A program made the position numbers and the translations under genes. This document shows positions 26,510 through 34,559 of a stretch of 52,817 nt of DNA, one piece after another. Position 1 is the stretch's first letter, and every line of letters starts with the position of its first letter. Source of the DNA: CAZSHG01 sp964606695 [NCBI: uncultured bacterium] (GTDB taxonomy: Bacteria; UBP14; UBA6098); the NCBI GenBank assembly GCA_964606695.1, contig CAZSHG010000022.1:1-52817 (forward strand), in the 5' to 3' direction. Below the pieces are notes generated by a model. It was not told where the DNA came from. It saw nothing but the letters and a program-made list of their open reading frames with translations, and made no database searches.

Positions 26510-27490
26510 ATGAACGCGAAGACCAAAAATACGCTGACCCTTGCGATTAAGGTCACTATCAGCGCGGCGTTGCTGTATTTCTTGCTGACCCGAATCGACC
26601 TTGAGAACTTCATAATCGCCGGGCGGGAATTTCCCCTATGGTCTTTCGCGCCGCTGACTCTGCTTTTCATCGGAACGGTTTTCTTCGGAAGCTGGCGATG
26701 GCGCGTTTTCCTCCGTGCCCACGGTATCGAGCAGGGGATTTTCAAAGGGGTCGAGCTGTATATGGTCGGATATTTCTTCAATAACTTCCTGCCCAGCGGT
26801 GTCGGCGGGGACGTCGTCCGAGGATACTCCGCCGGCAAGACCCACGGCAGAATGTCCGAGGTTTACGCCAGCATCGCCACGGAAAGATTGGCCGGGTTGC
26901 TTGGGACGTTGCTTATATCTCTGGCTTTCATCCCCATAGTCAGACCGCCCGCGCCTCTGCCATTGGTAATCCTGATTCTCAACGTCGCGTTCTGGGCCGG
27001 AACGATAATATTCATCTTCCTGAACCTGGAAGGGTTCATTCGTAAGGTTCTGGGCAAACTACCCTTCGGCATAGGCGAAAAAATCGCCGATTTCGTGGAG
27101 GCCGTCCGTCATTTTAGACACGACAGGAAAGCACTAATCAACGGGCTACTGCTCAGCGTGCTGTATCAGGGGTCGCTCATACTTTTCGTCTACATCGTCG
27201 CGCGAATCGCCGGCGTTACCGAAATCCCCTGGACGGCCTACTATTGCTTCGTGCCTCTTATATGGATTATCTCACTGATACCTATTTCGCTGAATGCCCT
27301 GGGTGTTCGCGAGGCCAGTTTCAGCTATTTCTTCGCGATGTGGGGAGCTTCCGAAGCCAAAGGTTTGTTGGTCTCGCTGGTATTCTTCGGCACGAGTATT
27401 ATCTGCGGAGTGATAGGCGGAATTATCTGGGCGATATCCGGCCATCGAGCCAAAAGGACCGTTATCATGGACGGCGAAGCAATAGAATAA
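26510..27490 (+). CDS. Flippase-like / lysylphosphatidylglycerol synthase TM-region protein
   Basis: A 326-aa polytopic membrane protein of the LPG_synthase_TM (UPF0104) family with about eight hydrophobic spans. The family hallmark NNFLPSGVGGDVVRGY (about residues 93-108) and the later SLIPISLNALGVREASF segment are present. Members have only the flippase-like part of MprF and are thought to move lipids or lipid-linked molecules across the inner membrane; the substrate is unknown. It is the last gene of the truA operon. Confidence 0.88.
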   Translation: MNAKTKNTLTLAIKVTISAALLYFLLTRIDLENFIIAGREFPLWSFAPLTLLFIGTVFFGSWRWRVFLRAHGIEQGIFKGVELYMVGYFFNNFLPSGVGGDVVRGYSAGKTHGRMSEVYASIATERLAGLLGTLLISLAFIPIVRPPAPLPLVILILNVAFWAGTIIFIFLNLEGFIRKVLGKLPFGIGEKIADFVEAVRHFRHDRKALINGLLLSVLYQGSLILFVYIVARIAGVTEIPWTAYYCFVPLIWIISLIPISLNALGVREASFSYFFAMWGASEAKGLLVSLVFFGTSIICGVIGGIIWAISGHRAKRTVIMDGEAIE

Positions 27491-27521
27491 AACCGAATTT
27501 CTGTAATTACTTTTTTTCTCC

Positions 27522-27550
27522 TTGCATGACTGCCGTCCTTTCAATATATT
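27522..27550 (+). promoter_or_regulatory. Predicted tRNA-Ser promoter
   Basis: TTGCAT (27522-27527), 17-bp spacer, TATATT (27545-27550). It lies about 42 bp upstream of the mature tRNA 5' end. A small GGGCGGA/TCCGCTT hairpin followed by GTTTTT (about 27562-27584) lies between promoter and tRNA. Confidence 0.6.
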
Positions 27551-27592
27551 CGACGGCACAATCGGGCGGAAGTCCGCTTGTTTTTGACAAAT

Positions 27593-27678
27593 GGAGAGGT
27601 GTCCGAGCTGGCCGAAGGAGCACGACTGGAAATCGTGTATACCGCAAGGTATCGGGGGTTCGAATCCCCCCCTCTCCG
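27593..27678 (+). tRNA. tRNA-Ser (anticodon GGA)
   Basis: An 86-nt class II tRNA. The acceptor stem GGAGAGG (27593-27599) pairs with CCTCTCC (27671-27677), discriminator G at 27678. The anticodon loop CTGGAAA gives GGA, reading UCC/UCU serine codons. A long variable arm (TACC-GCAA-GGTA) and the T-arm GGGGGTTCGAATCCCCC are present. CCA is not encoded. The 3' end is the first unit of a tandem repeat. Confidence 0.97.
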
Positions 27679-27888
27679 AGTTAAGGAGTCCGGGAAAGAC
27701 TTCCCCTAACGTCCAATCTCCGAAATCCCCAGCAGTCTTGATTCGAACCCCATGTTGCGGCGCCGCATGGCGCTTCGAATCCCTGCCTCTCCGAGTTTTG
27801 AAGTCGGGAAGAAATTATCCCCGAAGACCAATCTCCGAAATCCCAAACAGTTTAGATTCGAACCCATTTCGCCTGCGCCGCATGGCGC
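27659..27888 (+). repeat. Two tandem 115-bp repeats copying the tRNA-Ser 3' end
   Basis: Unit 1 (27659-27773) begins inside the tRNA T-loop; unit 2 (27774-27888) begins with the same TTCGAATCC...CCTCTCCGAG block (T-arm 3' half plus acceptor 3' strand). Both then contain a G/C hairpin near 27690, the shared ACCAATCTCCGAAATCCC-like core (27711-27730 and 27827-27844), a GATTCGAACCC word and a GCGCCGCATGGCGC palindrome. Units are the same length but diverged. A third copy stops after TTCC at 27889. No gene lies between 27679 and 27988 apart from these repeats and a promoter. Confidence 0.75.
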
Positions 27889-27924
27889 TTCCAAAGTTCT
27901 GCGGGCGTTCACTGAAATATTGTG

Positions 27925-27953
27925 TTGACTTTGGAATGTTACTGCCGTATTAT
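27925..27953 (+). promoter_or_regulatory. Predicted sigma70 promoter of the beta-helix gene
   Basis: TTGACT (27925-27930), 17-bp spacer, TATTAT (27948-27953), with the ATG 36 bp further on behind AAAGGAGG (27978-27985). Confidence 0.65.
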
Positions 27954-27988
27954 TTCAATGAACATAAGCAATCTTCCAAAGGAGGATT

Positions 27989-29803
27989 ATGAGAACTCGT
28001 GAACGCTTTCTTCAAATCGCATTGATAACCTTAGTCGTGGGAGCCGCTGTCTCAGCCGCCCTCGCGCAAACCTATGTCTCCGGCGCGGTGTCGGGAGTGT
28101 GGGATTCCACCGGGTCGCCGTTCTACGTTACGGACTCGGTATGCGTGCCCTCCGGCGACAGCCTGCGTATCGGGCCGGGCGTGGAGGTCATATTCCAGGG
28201 GCATTACAAATTCTGCGTCGATTCAAACGCAGTCCTCAAAGCCATCGGCACAGCGGAGGATTCTATCATCTTCACCGCGGAGGATACGGTGCTGACCGAC
28301 TCGACGGGGGGACATCACGGGATAAGGTTTCACTTTTCTGCGGAAGGTTGCTCTCTTTTGTTTTGCGAAATCGAATACGGCAACGCAATCGGCCCATCCC
28401 ACTGGGATAAACTTGGGGGATGCATCCACTGCAGAAGCTCTAATCCCTCAATAATCAACAATAGTCTTCATCACAGTTATGCCGATTCCCTGGGCGGGGC
28501 TATTGAATGTCTTGAATCAAATCCAGTAATTTACCGAAACTCGATTTATTCCAATGAGGCCAGACGTCAAGGTGGAGGTATTAGTTGCGATTATTACTCT
28601 AATCCTATTATCGAGGAGAATGTTTTTTTATATAATACTGCTGGAGGAGGCGATACAGCGCCGGGCGGAGCTGCAATTTTTTGCTACCGTAGTAATGCAA
28701 CGATATCTGGAAACGATATTCGATATAATATATCACCAAATGGCGCGGCTATAGTATGCGGTTGGTATTCAAATCCTGTTATTTCGTCAAATTACATAGA
28801 TAGTAATTCTGCTGGAGGAATTTCGTGTGTTTACAACTCGAATCCGATTATTGTTAACTGCATTATAACACTTAATTCTGGCGGATACAGAGGAGGAATA
28901 TACACCTGGGATTCATACCCTACGATCGTTAATTGTGCCATAATTGGGAACACAGCAGACTCTCTGGGAGGAGGGATCTATTTTTCTTATGGTAACGGGA
29001 GGGCTATCGTAGCTAATACGATAATAAAAGATAATGAAGCTACATATGGAAATGAAATCGCCTTAGGACGCAATTCGGCAGTAGCCTGTTCGCTATTTAT
29101 AGATAATTCTAATTACGAATTAGGTGATTGCTTTATTAATACGAACTGCGCTATTATCGAAGGACCTGGCAATATAGACTTCGACCCCATGTTCGTCGAT
29201 ACCGCTTCCGGCGATTTTCATCTGCAGGAAGGTTCGCCCTGTATCGACGCCGGCGCGGAATCGATTTATATCGCTATCTGGGACACTGTCATCTACGCGC
29301 CCACCTTCGATTACGACAGCGTTGCGCGTCCGCAAGGGCTCGGATGGGATATAGGCGCTTACGAATCGCCCTATTCGGCGGTTTGCGAGATCGAGATAAA
29401 TCGCGGCTGGAATCTTTTCTCGATTCCATCGACGACTTCGGAAACGACATCGGCTTTCGGAACCTCTGTCTATGGCTACGACCGCGCGGTGGCGGATTAC
29501 TACACGCCCGACAGCCTTTTATCCGGCGACGGCTATTGGGCGCTGGGGATGGCATCGGAGATGGTCGAAGTGCCGGGTAATCTGCCGTCGTTCTGCGACA
29601 CGCTCTACCCCGGATGGAACCTAATAGGCGCGATTCGCTATCCAATCCCGAACAGCCACATTGTCACGGATCCTGCCGGTCTCGGGATGTCTCCGCCCTA
29701 CGGCTGGGATGGCGCGGATTATTTCCTCGCCGACTCACTATACCCCGGTCACGGCTACTGGTTCCTATCCACCGGCAACGGGCGAATAACCGTGGGGCCA
29801 TGA
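27989..29803 (+). CDS. Secreted right-handed beta-helix protein, 604 aa
   Basis: A signal peptide (residues 10-27), a beta-helix entry region (about 50-130), and parallel beta-helix coils (about 135-400) with repeated SNPxI, N-I-x-N and GGGI turns. A final region (about 455-604) has two GWNLFSIP/GWNLIGAI...GYW modules of the type found at the end of secreted proteins in related genomes. Probably a surface protein binding or cutting polysaccharide, though no catalytic motif is evident. AAAGGAGG precedes the ATG. The DNA for the coils (about 28430-29160) is far more AT-rich than both ends, suggesting a mosaic gene. Confidence 0.85.
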   Translation: MRTRERFLQIALITLVVGAAVSAALAQTYVSGAVSGVWDSTGSPFYVTDSVCVPSGDSLRIGPGVEVIFQGHYKFCVDSNAVLKAIGTAEDSIIFTAEDTVLTDSTGGHHGIRFHFSAEGCSLLFCEIEYGNAIGPSHWDKLGGCIHCRSSNPSIINNSLHHSYADSLGGAIECLESNPVIYRNSIYSNEARRQGGGISCDYYSNPIIEENVFLYNTAGGGDTAPGGAAIFCYRSNATISGNDIRYNISPNGAAIVCGWYSNPVISSNYIDSNSAGGISCVYNSNPIIVNCIITLNSGGYRGGIYTWDSYPTIVNCAIIGNTADSLGGGIYFSYGNGRAIVANTIIKDNEATYGNEIALGRNSAVACSLFIDNSNYELGDCFINTNCAIIEGPGNIDFDPMFVDTASGDFHLQEGSPCIDAGAESIYIAIWDTVIYAPTFDYDSVARPQGLGWDIGAYESPYSAVCEIEINRGWNLFSIPSTTSETTSAFGTSVYGYDRAVADYYTPDSLLSGDGYWALGMASEMVEVPGNLPSFCDTLYPGWNLIGAIRYPIPNSHIVTDPAGLGMSPPYGWDGADYFLADSLYPGHGYWFLSTGNGRITVGP

Positions 29804-29842
29804 AATCATCGCAAATAAAAATATCTAATAGAAGGAGCAACC

Positions 29843-30232
29843 ATGGGGTATAAGTATCATAATTCGGGGGATAAACGGAAAGCACGAAGGGCAAAGCGAA
29901 AACAGCGCGACGAGAAACGTTTAGCTAACCGGAAAATCGCCAAACAACGCGTGGAGGTTTTGATGCGGCAGATGGCCGAAATGATAGCGGATTCCGGCTA
30001 CTCGCGGCTCAAGATTTCCGTCTATTCCGGTGTCTGCACGACGACTGTCACGCGAATCGCCAAAAGACGCAATCCGACCTCCGCTCCCTTTTACTCAATC
30101 GTCGGTTTGTGTAGGGCACTCGGTTACAAAATCGAGTTCAAGCGTCTATCTCCCGATGAGGACGAGTTTGCCGACGACAGATGGGTCAGAAAAAGCGATG
30201 TCTTGAAGATGAAAGACGACACGGAGCAGTAA
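29843..30232 (+). CDS. Small basic helix-turn-helix DNA-binding protein, 129 aa
   Basis: The N-terminal 35 residues are strongly basic (KRKARRAKRKQRDEKR). Residues about 42-100 fit a Cro/XRE-like helix-turn-helix: LKISVYSGVCTTTVTRIAKRR as recognition region, then SIVGLCRALGYKIEFK. No catalytic domain. AGAAGGAG lies 5 nt before the ATG. It stands alone, and 24 bp after its stop begins an array of 21-bp repeats, which makes it a good candidate for the protein that binds that array; this link is inferred from position only. Confidence 0.7.
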   Translation: MGYKYHNSGDKRKARRAKRKQRDEKRLANRKIAKQRVEVLMRQMAEMIADSGYSRLKISVYSGVCTTTVTRIAKRRNPTSAPFYSIVGLCRALGYKIEFKRLSPDEDEFADDRWVRKSDVLKMKDDTEQ

Positions 30233-30255
30233 TTTTCCCTCAAAATTTTCAGTTT

Positions 30256-30444
30256 TACCCCTGTCGATTTCAGTAGATATGTAACCGATTTAGAAATATA
30301 TGTAACGGAGTTCAGTAGATATATAATCGATCGTGTATAATATATAATCGTTTACGGTCAATATGTAATCGATGTGGGTAGATATGTAATAGATTACAGT
30401 AAATACGTAATGGAGAGCATCAAGTATGTAACCAATCTCGAAAT
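30256..30444. repeat. Iteron-like array, eight 21-bp units plus a degenerate one
   Basis: Eight units start at 30277, 30298, 30319, 30340, 30361, 30382, 30403 and 30424, exactly 21 bp apart with no gap. The consensus is ATATGTAATCGAT followed by about 8 variable bases often ending AGTAR. A poorer ninth unit precedes them (30256-30276). The GTAA/ATAA core never shifts phase. Twenty-one bp is two helical turns, so all cores face the same side of the DNA. It lies between the small HTH gene and the two-hairpin repeat. Binding-site array is my preferred reading; a decayed heptad-repeat coding sequence on the minus strand is the alternative. Confidence 0.8.
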
Positions 30445-30602
30445 AATCGCCGTCGAGATGGGTAAAACCGTCATCTGCCTGTGAAAAATCGTCAAAAAGA
30501 TGGGGAAAAACGACAGGAGTTAGGGAGATTCGGGGTAACGCCGATTTAGGCGAGTTATTCCTAACGACCAACGACAAACGACTAACGGCTTTTTATAATA
30601 GA

Positions 30603-30776
30603 GCCGCTGGCGCGACGTTTGCATCGAAGAGAAAAATGCCAAAATTAGAGCGAAACGTAGCAAACGGCGTGACAGCGGCGGGGCTTAGGTTGGCGCAGTT
30701 CTTGCCTGCAACCAATATGGGAAATTCCAACTCAATCGATAGCAAGAACTGTGACAACCGGAATGCGCGAAACGAA
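30603..30776 (+). repeat. Two-hairpin structured repeat, copy 2 (candidate ncRNA)
   Basis: Hairpin A pairs 30603-30622 with 30660-30679; hairpin B pairs 30691-30704 with 30743-30756; the conserved tail ends AACGAA at 30776. Same architecture and nearly the same length (174 nt) as copy 1 at 10171-10346. Stem B is identical in both copies, while the distal half of stem A differs but pairs in each (CGTTTGC with GCAAACG here). Loops are unrelated. A perfect TATAAT (30594-30599) sits just before it. Confidence 0.7.
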
Positions 30777-30806
30777 ATTATATATAGTAAGATTCGCCTT
30801 TTTTAT

Positions 30807-30835
30807 TTGAACTCATGAAAATAATTAACTATATT
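30807..30835 (+). promoter_or_regulatory. Predicted sigma70 promoter of the PQQ-repeat gene
   Basis: TTGAAC (30807-30812), 17-bp spacer, TATATT (30830-30835), ATG at 30858 behind GGAGGG. Confidence 0.6.
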
Positions 30836-30857
30836 AAATAATAACTATGGAGGGAAC

Positions 30858-33800
30858 ATGAAACATAAGGCAATTTTTTCAGTTATAATCGTTTATCTGA
30901 TATTTCTCGCTGTTGGCGTGATGGCATTCAGCTGGCCGCAGTTCCACGGCGACGCTCAACACACCGGGAGGACATCGTCCGAGTGCGATTGCGAGACGCC
31001 GGAAATAATCTGGACTTATCCGACCAGTGCCGCTGTGCAGTCTTCGCCGATTATCGAGGACGACCGTATCTATTTCGGGTCGTTCAACGATTCGATTTAC
31101 TGCGTCGATCGCGCGACGGGCGCTCTAATCTGGGTTTTCGGTGCCGACGGCAGGATTCGCAGGGCGGGAGCGCTTACCCGCGATTCGATTGTCGTATTCG
31201 CCAGCGACGACAGCACGGTTTACGGACTTCATAAGGAAACCGGCGCACTGCTATGGTCGGCGACCACCGTGTCGGCATGTATGGGCGCGGTAACCTGGGA
31301 TTCCTCGACGGACAACGTTTTTTTGACATCATATTACGATAGCGGTTGGCACGGCTGGCTCTACGCCTATAATTCCGACGGCACTTTCCTCTGGAATCAG
31401 GATCCTCCCGGCGGCGGCACCTGGATGGTGATTTCGCCCGCTATCGACCAATACGGCCACCTTATCACTGCGGATTTCCACAACCCTACCGCAAACGTTA
31501 CCGCCTACGATTCGGCTACCGGCGCGGTTGAGTGGAACATCAACCCGACGACTCCAGGCGGCGAGAACGATATTCATTCGTCCCCCGCTATCGACATCAC
31601 CCGAAACCGCATCTATTACGGCGAGGACAGCGGCAACGAGCGAATCATGGCCATCGATTATACACCGTCTTCTGCAAGTGTCGCGTGGACGTATCTCACC
31701 GGCGACAGGATTCATTCCTCCCCCTCGATTACCGAGGACGGCGCGGTGATAATCGGGTCGTCGGACAACCAGCTTTACGCGATGAACCCCGACGGCACAA
31801 TCCGATGGACCTTCCCGACCGGCGGCTCGGTGTCGTCCAGCGCACTTATCGATGCCAACGGCGCGATTTATTTCGGATCGAACGATAACAATCTTTATTG
31901 CCTCGAACCTTCGGGAACTGAAAGATGGCGCGTTAACCTCGGTGGGGCGGTCCTGTCGTCTCCGGCGATGGACGAGGACGGCATAATCTACGTCGGTTGC
32001 AACGACGGCAATCTATACGCGATTCGATGCGAATATCCCCTGCCGGAACTCGATTCCGTATGGTTCTGGGAGGAGACCGACTGCAACGACAGCAACATCG
32101 TCTATTTCTGCTACGATTTATTCGAAGATTCCGCTAACGTGATTTTCCAGATGACCGCAGATAGCGGCGCGACATGGACACCGGCCGGAATGGATTGGTT
32201 TGTATCGCTTGGTGACACTCTTGGAGATTTCGGCGACGGGGTCGCGCCGGGGAATCATTGTTTCCAATGGGATATGAGCGCGGATATGCCTGGCGTCGAG
32301 CAGGACAATTTCGAGGCGATGGTCATATCGCAACGCGAATTCAAGGGGCACACATTTTTCCTCGAAGACTGGAACGACGGCGGAATTGCCGACGACGGAT
32401 GGGTTACGGGAGGCTATTGGGATTGCGGCAGGCCCTGGGATTCGACTCTCGTTTCGAGTTGTTGCGACGGCACGCCCGCAGTTTATATCAGTCGGACGGT
32501 TTCCGGGGGAAGCTGGAGCGGATACGCATATCTCGGTAAGACCTTCAGCCCGACCGTTGCTGATGTCGATTCGCTCCTTTTCGATTTCTGTTACGGCTAT
32601 TTCGCGGGTAGCGACAGCAACTGTTTCGATATCTTCATGCCATCGGTGAGGTTGATGTTCGAGGACGGCAAGCAAGTGGAATACCGAATGCGCGGATATC
32701 GCGTGGATACAGATCCCGCATCGCCGACCTACCTCGAATATCTTCCCTACACCGTGGATACGACCGATACGCTACTTCCCATCGACATTTCCGGCTCCGC
32801 AGATTTCGACGAGGACGAGTGCTACCGGATTGCGAGGTGCGTCCGCGACGACGCCGGATGGTTTATTACCGCGCCGCTCAAGGAAATCAGGCTATATTCC
32901 TATTGCGGCAGGCGGGAGGTCGGCCCGGGATTGTGTTCGGCATCGTGTTATGTCGAGTTCGACAACATCCGCATGACGAAATTGCCCTCGGAAATTGTCG
33001 ATACGGTGCGATTCATCGGCCCGCTGGATTCCAGTCCACCGCTTGTCGATTTAACTTGTTCCGCCGAAACGCTTTCCTGCAGAGATACCTCGGTGTTCTC
33101 ATGGATAATAGACGATATGTTCCCGACCTCGGCATCGCCCTGTTCCCTTTTCATAGACTTTTGCGAGGGTATCGATACATTTATAACTTACGACGACAGC
33201 GTCCTTTGGGAAGTTCCGCCTATCAACTGCGACAGTGCGAACGCGATCATCGCCGTCGCGGATTCCTTCTGCAACTGGGGCTACGACACGATAGAGTTCG
33301 TCCTTGTCTGCGACACTATCAGCCCCGTCGCCGAAATTGTCAACCCCTTCGACGGCGCGTTCTCAGCTTGCCACGACGAGTTCATCGCGATGACGATTAC
33401 GGACAACGAAGCTGTCGATACAACAACGATACGCCTCGTCGTCGAGGGCGGAACTTTCGCTATCGCCGACCCGGAGCTTATCTTCGAAAACGACACGCTC
33501 TATTATTATCCCGATCCCGCTTTCTTCGACGGCCAGACGGTCGATGTCTGCCTCGTCGCCGCAACGGACATCTTCGAGAATGTCCTCGAAGACAGCGTTT
33601 GCTGGAGCTTCACGATGGATCTCACGCCGCCGTTGAGCGAGCTTATCATCCCGGTTCAGGGCTATATGACGCGCGAGGCCACCCATCAAATAGAAATCGA
33701 CATTGCCGATATCGAGTGCGGTATCGCCGCAGAATCGCTCGTGCTCGTCGTCTATGGCGAAACCTTCTCCTACTCAAGTGGCGGGTTCCATTGGACTCCC

Positions 33801-34262
33801 GATAACATCCACGAGGGCACGATTAATTTCGACCCCGCCGAAAACGGAATCTCCTTCCAGCGCGGGGATACCGTCTTCATCGAACTCACGGCCTGCGACC
33901 GCCCCGACCTATGCGCGTCGAACTGCAGTATCGGCAGATGGTGGTTCGTAATCGAGCCGGACGTCTCATGCGCGGTCTTCCCGAACCCTTTCACGCCCAA
34001 CGCCGACGGCACCAACGATTTCGCCGCGATAAAATATCCATACCTATACAGCGAGCCGGCGACGGTCTATTTCTTCGACCTGCGTAGCGTCCTTATTCGC
34101 GAGATGCAAATCGCGCCACCGGAGTTTTTCGAGTTCGAAAGGCTCCCGACATGGGACGGCAGGGACGACCACGGCGAACTCGTCGAGCAGGGGTTGTATA
34201 TCTACATGATTAAGCAGGCGGGGCGAATAATATGTAGCGGCACGGTTTTGCTGTTGCGATGA
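30858..34262 (+). CDS. Secreted PQQ-type beta-propeller protein with FlgD-like C-terminal domain, 1134 aa
   Basis: A signal peptide (residues 6-24) is followed by a PQQ-like beta-propeller (about 25-395) with repeated SSPxI...IYFGS-D-LYCxD and G-xRW-F blades. Next comes a DSVWFWEETDC module (about 397-490), a lectin-like region (about 500-700), Ig-like modules (about 715-1030) and a FlgD/gliding-type domain (FPNPFTPNADGTND near 1042, WDGRDDHGELVEQGLYIY, end GTVLLLR). Probably a cell-surface protein; the propeller may bind other proteins. The DSVWF module recurs in the 724-aa protein at 49356-51530. GGAGGG precedes the ATG. Confidence 0.88.
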   Translation: MKHKAIFSVIIVYLIFLAVGVMAFSWPQFHGDAQHTGRTSSECDCETPEIIWTYPTSAAVQSSPIIEDDRIYFGSFNDSIYCVDRATGALIWVFGADGRIRRAGALTRDSIVVFASDDSTVYGLHKETGALLWSATTVSACMGAVTWDSSTDNVFLTSYYDSGWHGWLYAYNSDGTFLWNQDPPGGGTWMVISPAIDQYGHLITADFHNPTANVTAYDSATGAVEWNINPTTPGGENDIHSSPAIDITRNRIYYGEDSGNERIMAIDYTPSSASVAWTYLTGDRIHSSPSITEDGAVIIGSSDNQLYAMNPDGTIRWTFPTGGSVSSSALIDANGAIYFGSNDNNLYCLEPSGTERWRVNLGGAVLSSPAMDEDGIIYVGCNDGNLYAIRCEYPLPELDSVWFWEETDCNDSNIVYFCYDLFEDSANVIFQMTADSGATWTPAGMDWFVSLGDTLGDFGDGVAPGNHCFQWDMSADMPGVEQDNFEAMVISQREFKGHTFFLEDWNDGGIADDGWVTGGYWDCGRPWDSTLVSSCCDGTPAVYISRTVSGGSWSGYAYLGKTFSPTVADVDSLLFDFCYGYFAGSDSNCFDIFMPSVRLMFEDGKQVEYRMRGYRVDTDPASPTYLEYLPYTVDTTDTLLPIDISGSADFDEDECYRIARCVRDDAGWFITAPLKEIRLYSYCGRREVGPGLCSASCYVEFDNIRMTKLPSEIVDTVRFIGPLDSSPPLVDLTCSAETLSCRDTSVFSWIIDDMFPTSASPCSLFIDFCEGIDTFITYDDSVLWEVPPINCDSANAIIAVADSFCNWGYDTIEFVLVCDTISPVAEIVNPFDGAFSACHDEFIAMTITDNEAVDTTTIRLVVEGGTFAIADPELIFENDTLYYYPDPAFFDGQTVDVCLVAATDIFENVLEDSVCWSFTMDLTPPLSELIIPVQGYMTREATHQIEIDIADIECGIAAESLVLVVYGETFSYSSGGFHWTPDNIHEGTINFDPAENGISFQRGDTVFIELTACDRPDLCASNCSIGRWWFVIEPDVSCAVFPNPFTPNADGTNDFAAIKYPYLYSEPATVYFFDLRSVLIREMQIAPPEFFEFERLPTWDGRDDHGELVEQGLYIYMIKQAGRIICSGTVLLLR

Positions 34263-34283
34263 TTGTTTGACAAAAGAGCAACA

Positions 34284-34340
34284 ATGCAAATCAAAATCAA
34301 AGATGGGCAAGTCATTATCGAACTGAAAGCCGCCTGGCGG
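34284..34340 (+). pseudogene. Possible N-terminal fragment of a paralog of the 34673 gene
   Basis: From ATG 34284 the frame reads MQIKIKDGQVIIELKAAW, which resembles the start of the 34673 protein (MKIILKKNRVIIQLTELEF) at the same positions. The similarity ends where CATTGCGAGG-type repeats begin, and the frame then reads low-complexity sequence. If real, it is the front end of a second gene copy whose back end is at 38141-38340. Eighteen residues are too few to be certain. Confidence 0.35.
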
Positions 34341-34363
34341 TTCGAAATGACAACCCTCCCTGC

Positions 34364-34482
34364 CATTGCGAGGGAAGCGAAGCGACCGAAGGAAGTCCCA
34401 CGGACGACCAAAGGAAGCCCGCCTGGGGCACGAAGCAATCTCCTTTCGCCTACCCTGTCATTGCGAGGCACGAAGCAATCTC
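34364..34482. repeat. CATTGCGAGG...GAAGCAATC intergenic repeats
   Basis: CATTGCGAGG occurs at 34364-34373 and 34459-34468; GCACGAAGCAATCTC occurs at 34428-34442 and again from 34467. The unit ATTGC...GCAAT can form a short hairpin. This word family is common between genes in many bacteria. Here it appears to interrupt an old gene start. Confidence 0.6.
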
Positions 34483-34525
34483 TCCCGCGCCGCGATAAAT
34501 ATTGACGCCGCCGCCACTTTATTGC

Positions 34526-34554
34526 TTGACAAATTTAAACCCGCGCCAGATATT
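34526..34554 (+). promoter_or_regulatory. Predicted promoter of the nuclease-like gene
   Basis: TTGACA (34526-34531), 17-bp spacer, GATATT (34549-34554). The expected transcript starts at or next to the ATG of a 38-codon ORF at 34560. Confidence 0.45.
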
Positions 34555-34559
34555 GCAGT

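Larger units (their letters stand above)
30233..30857. other. 625-bp intergenic region: repeat array, structured repeat, promoter
   Basis: Contains the 21-bp array (30256-30444), an A/C-rich stretch with ACGAC words (30550-30590), the second two-hairpin repeat (30603-30776), and a promoter for the PQQ-repeat gene (30807-30835). A leftward 95-codon open frame crosses the array but has no ribosome site and reads the array as a YIxTxxD heptad; I do not call it a gene. Confidence 0.6.

Noticed and set aside
27739-27798. A second tRNA gene in the 115-bp repeat
   Set aside because: Only T-arm and acceptor 3'-strand words are present; there is no 5' acceptor strand, D-arm or anticodon arm.
27591-27992. 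Open frames through tRNA-Ser and its repeats
   Set aside because: They translate tRNA sequence and repeats; a genuine tRNA lies there.
30256-30444. CRISPR array
   Set aside because: Repeats are contiguous 21-bp units without 30-40 bp spacers, and no cas gene is in the window.
30290-30577. Minus-strand 95-codon frame across the 21-bp array
   Set aside because: It reads the array as YIxTxxD heptads and then ordinary intergenic DNA. No ribosome site was seen. Kept only as an alternative explanation of the array.
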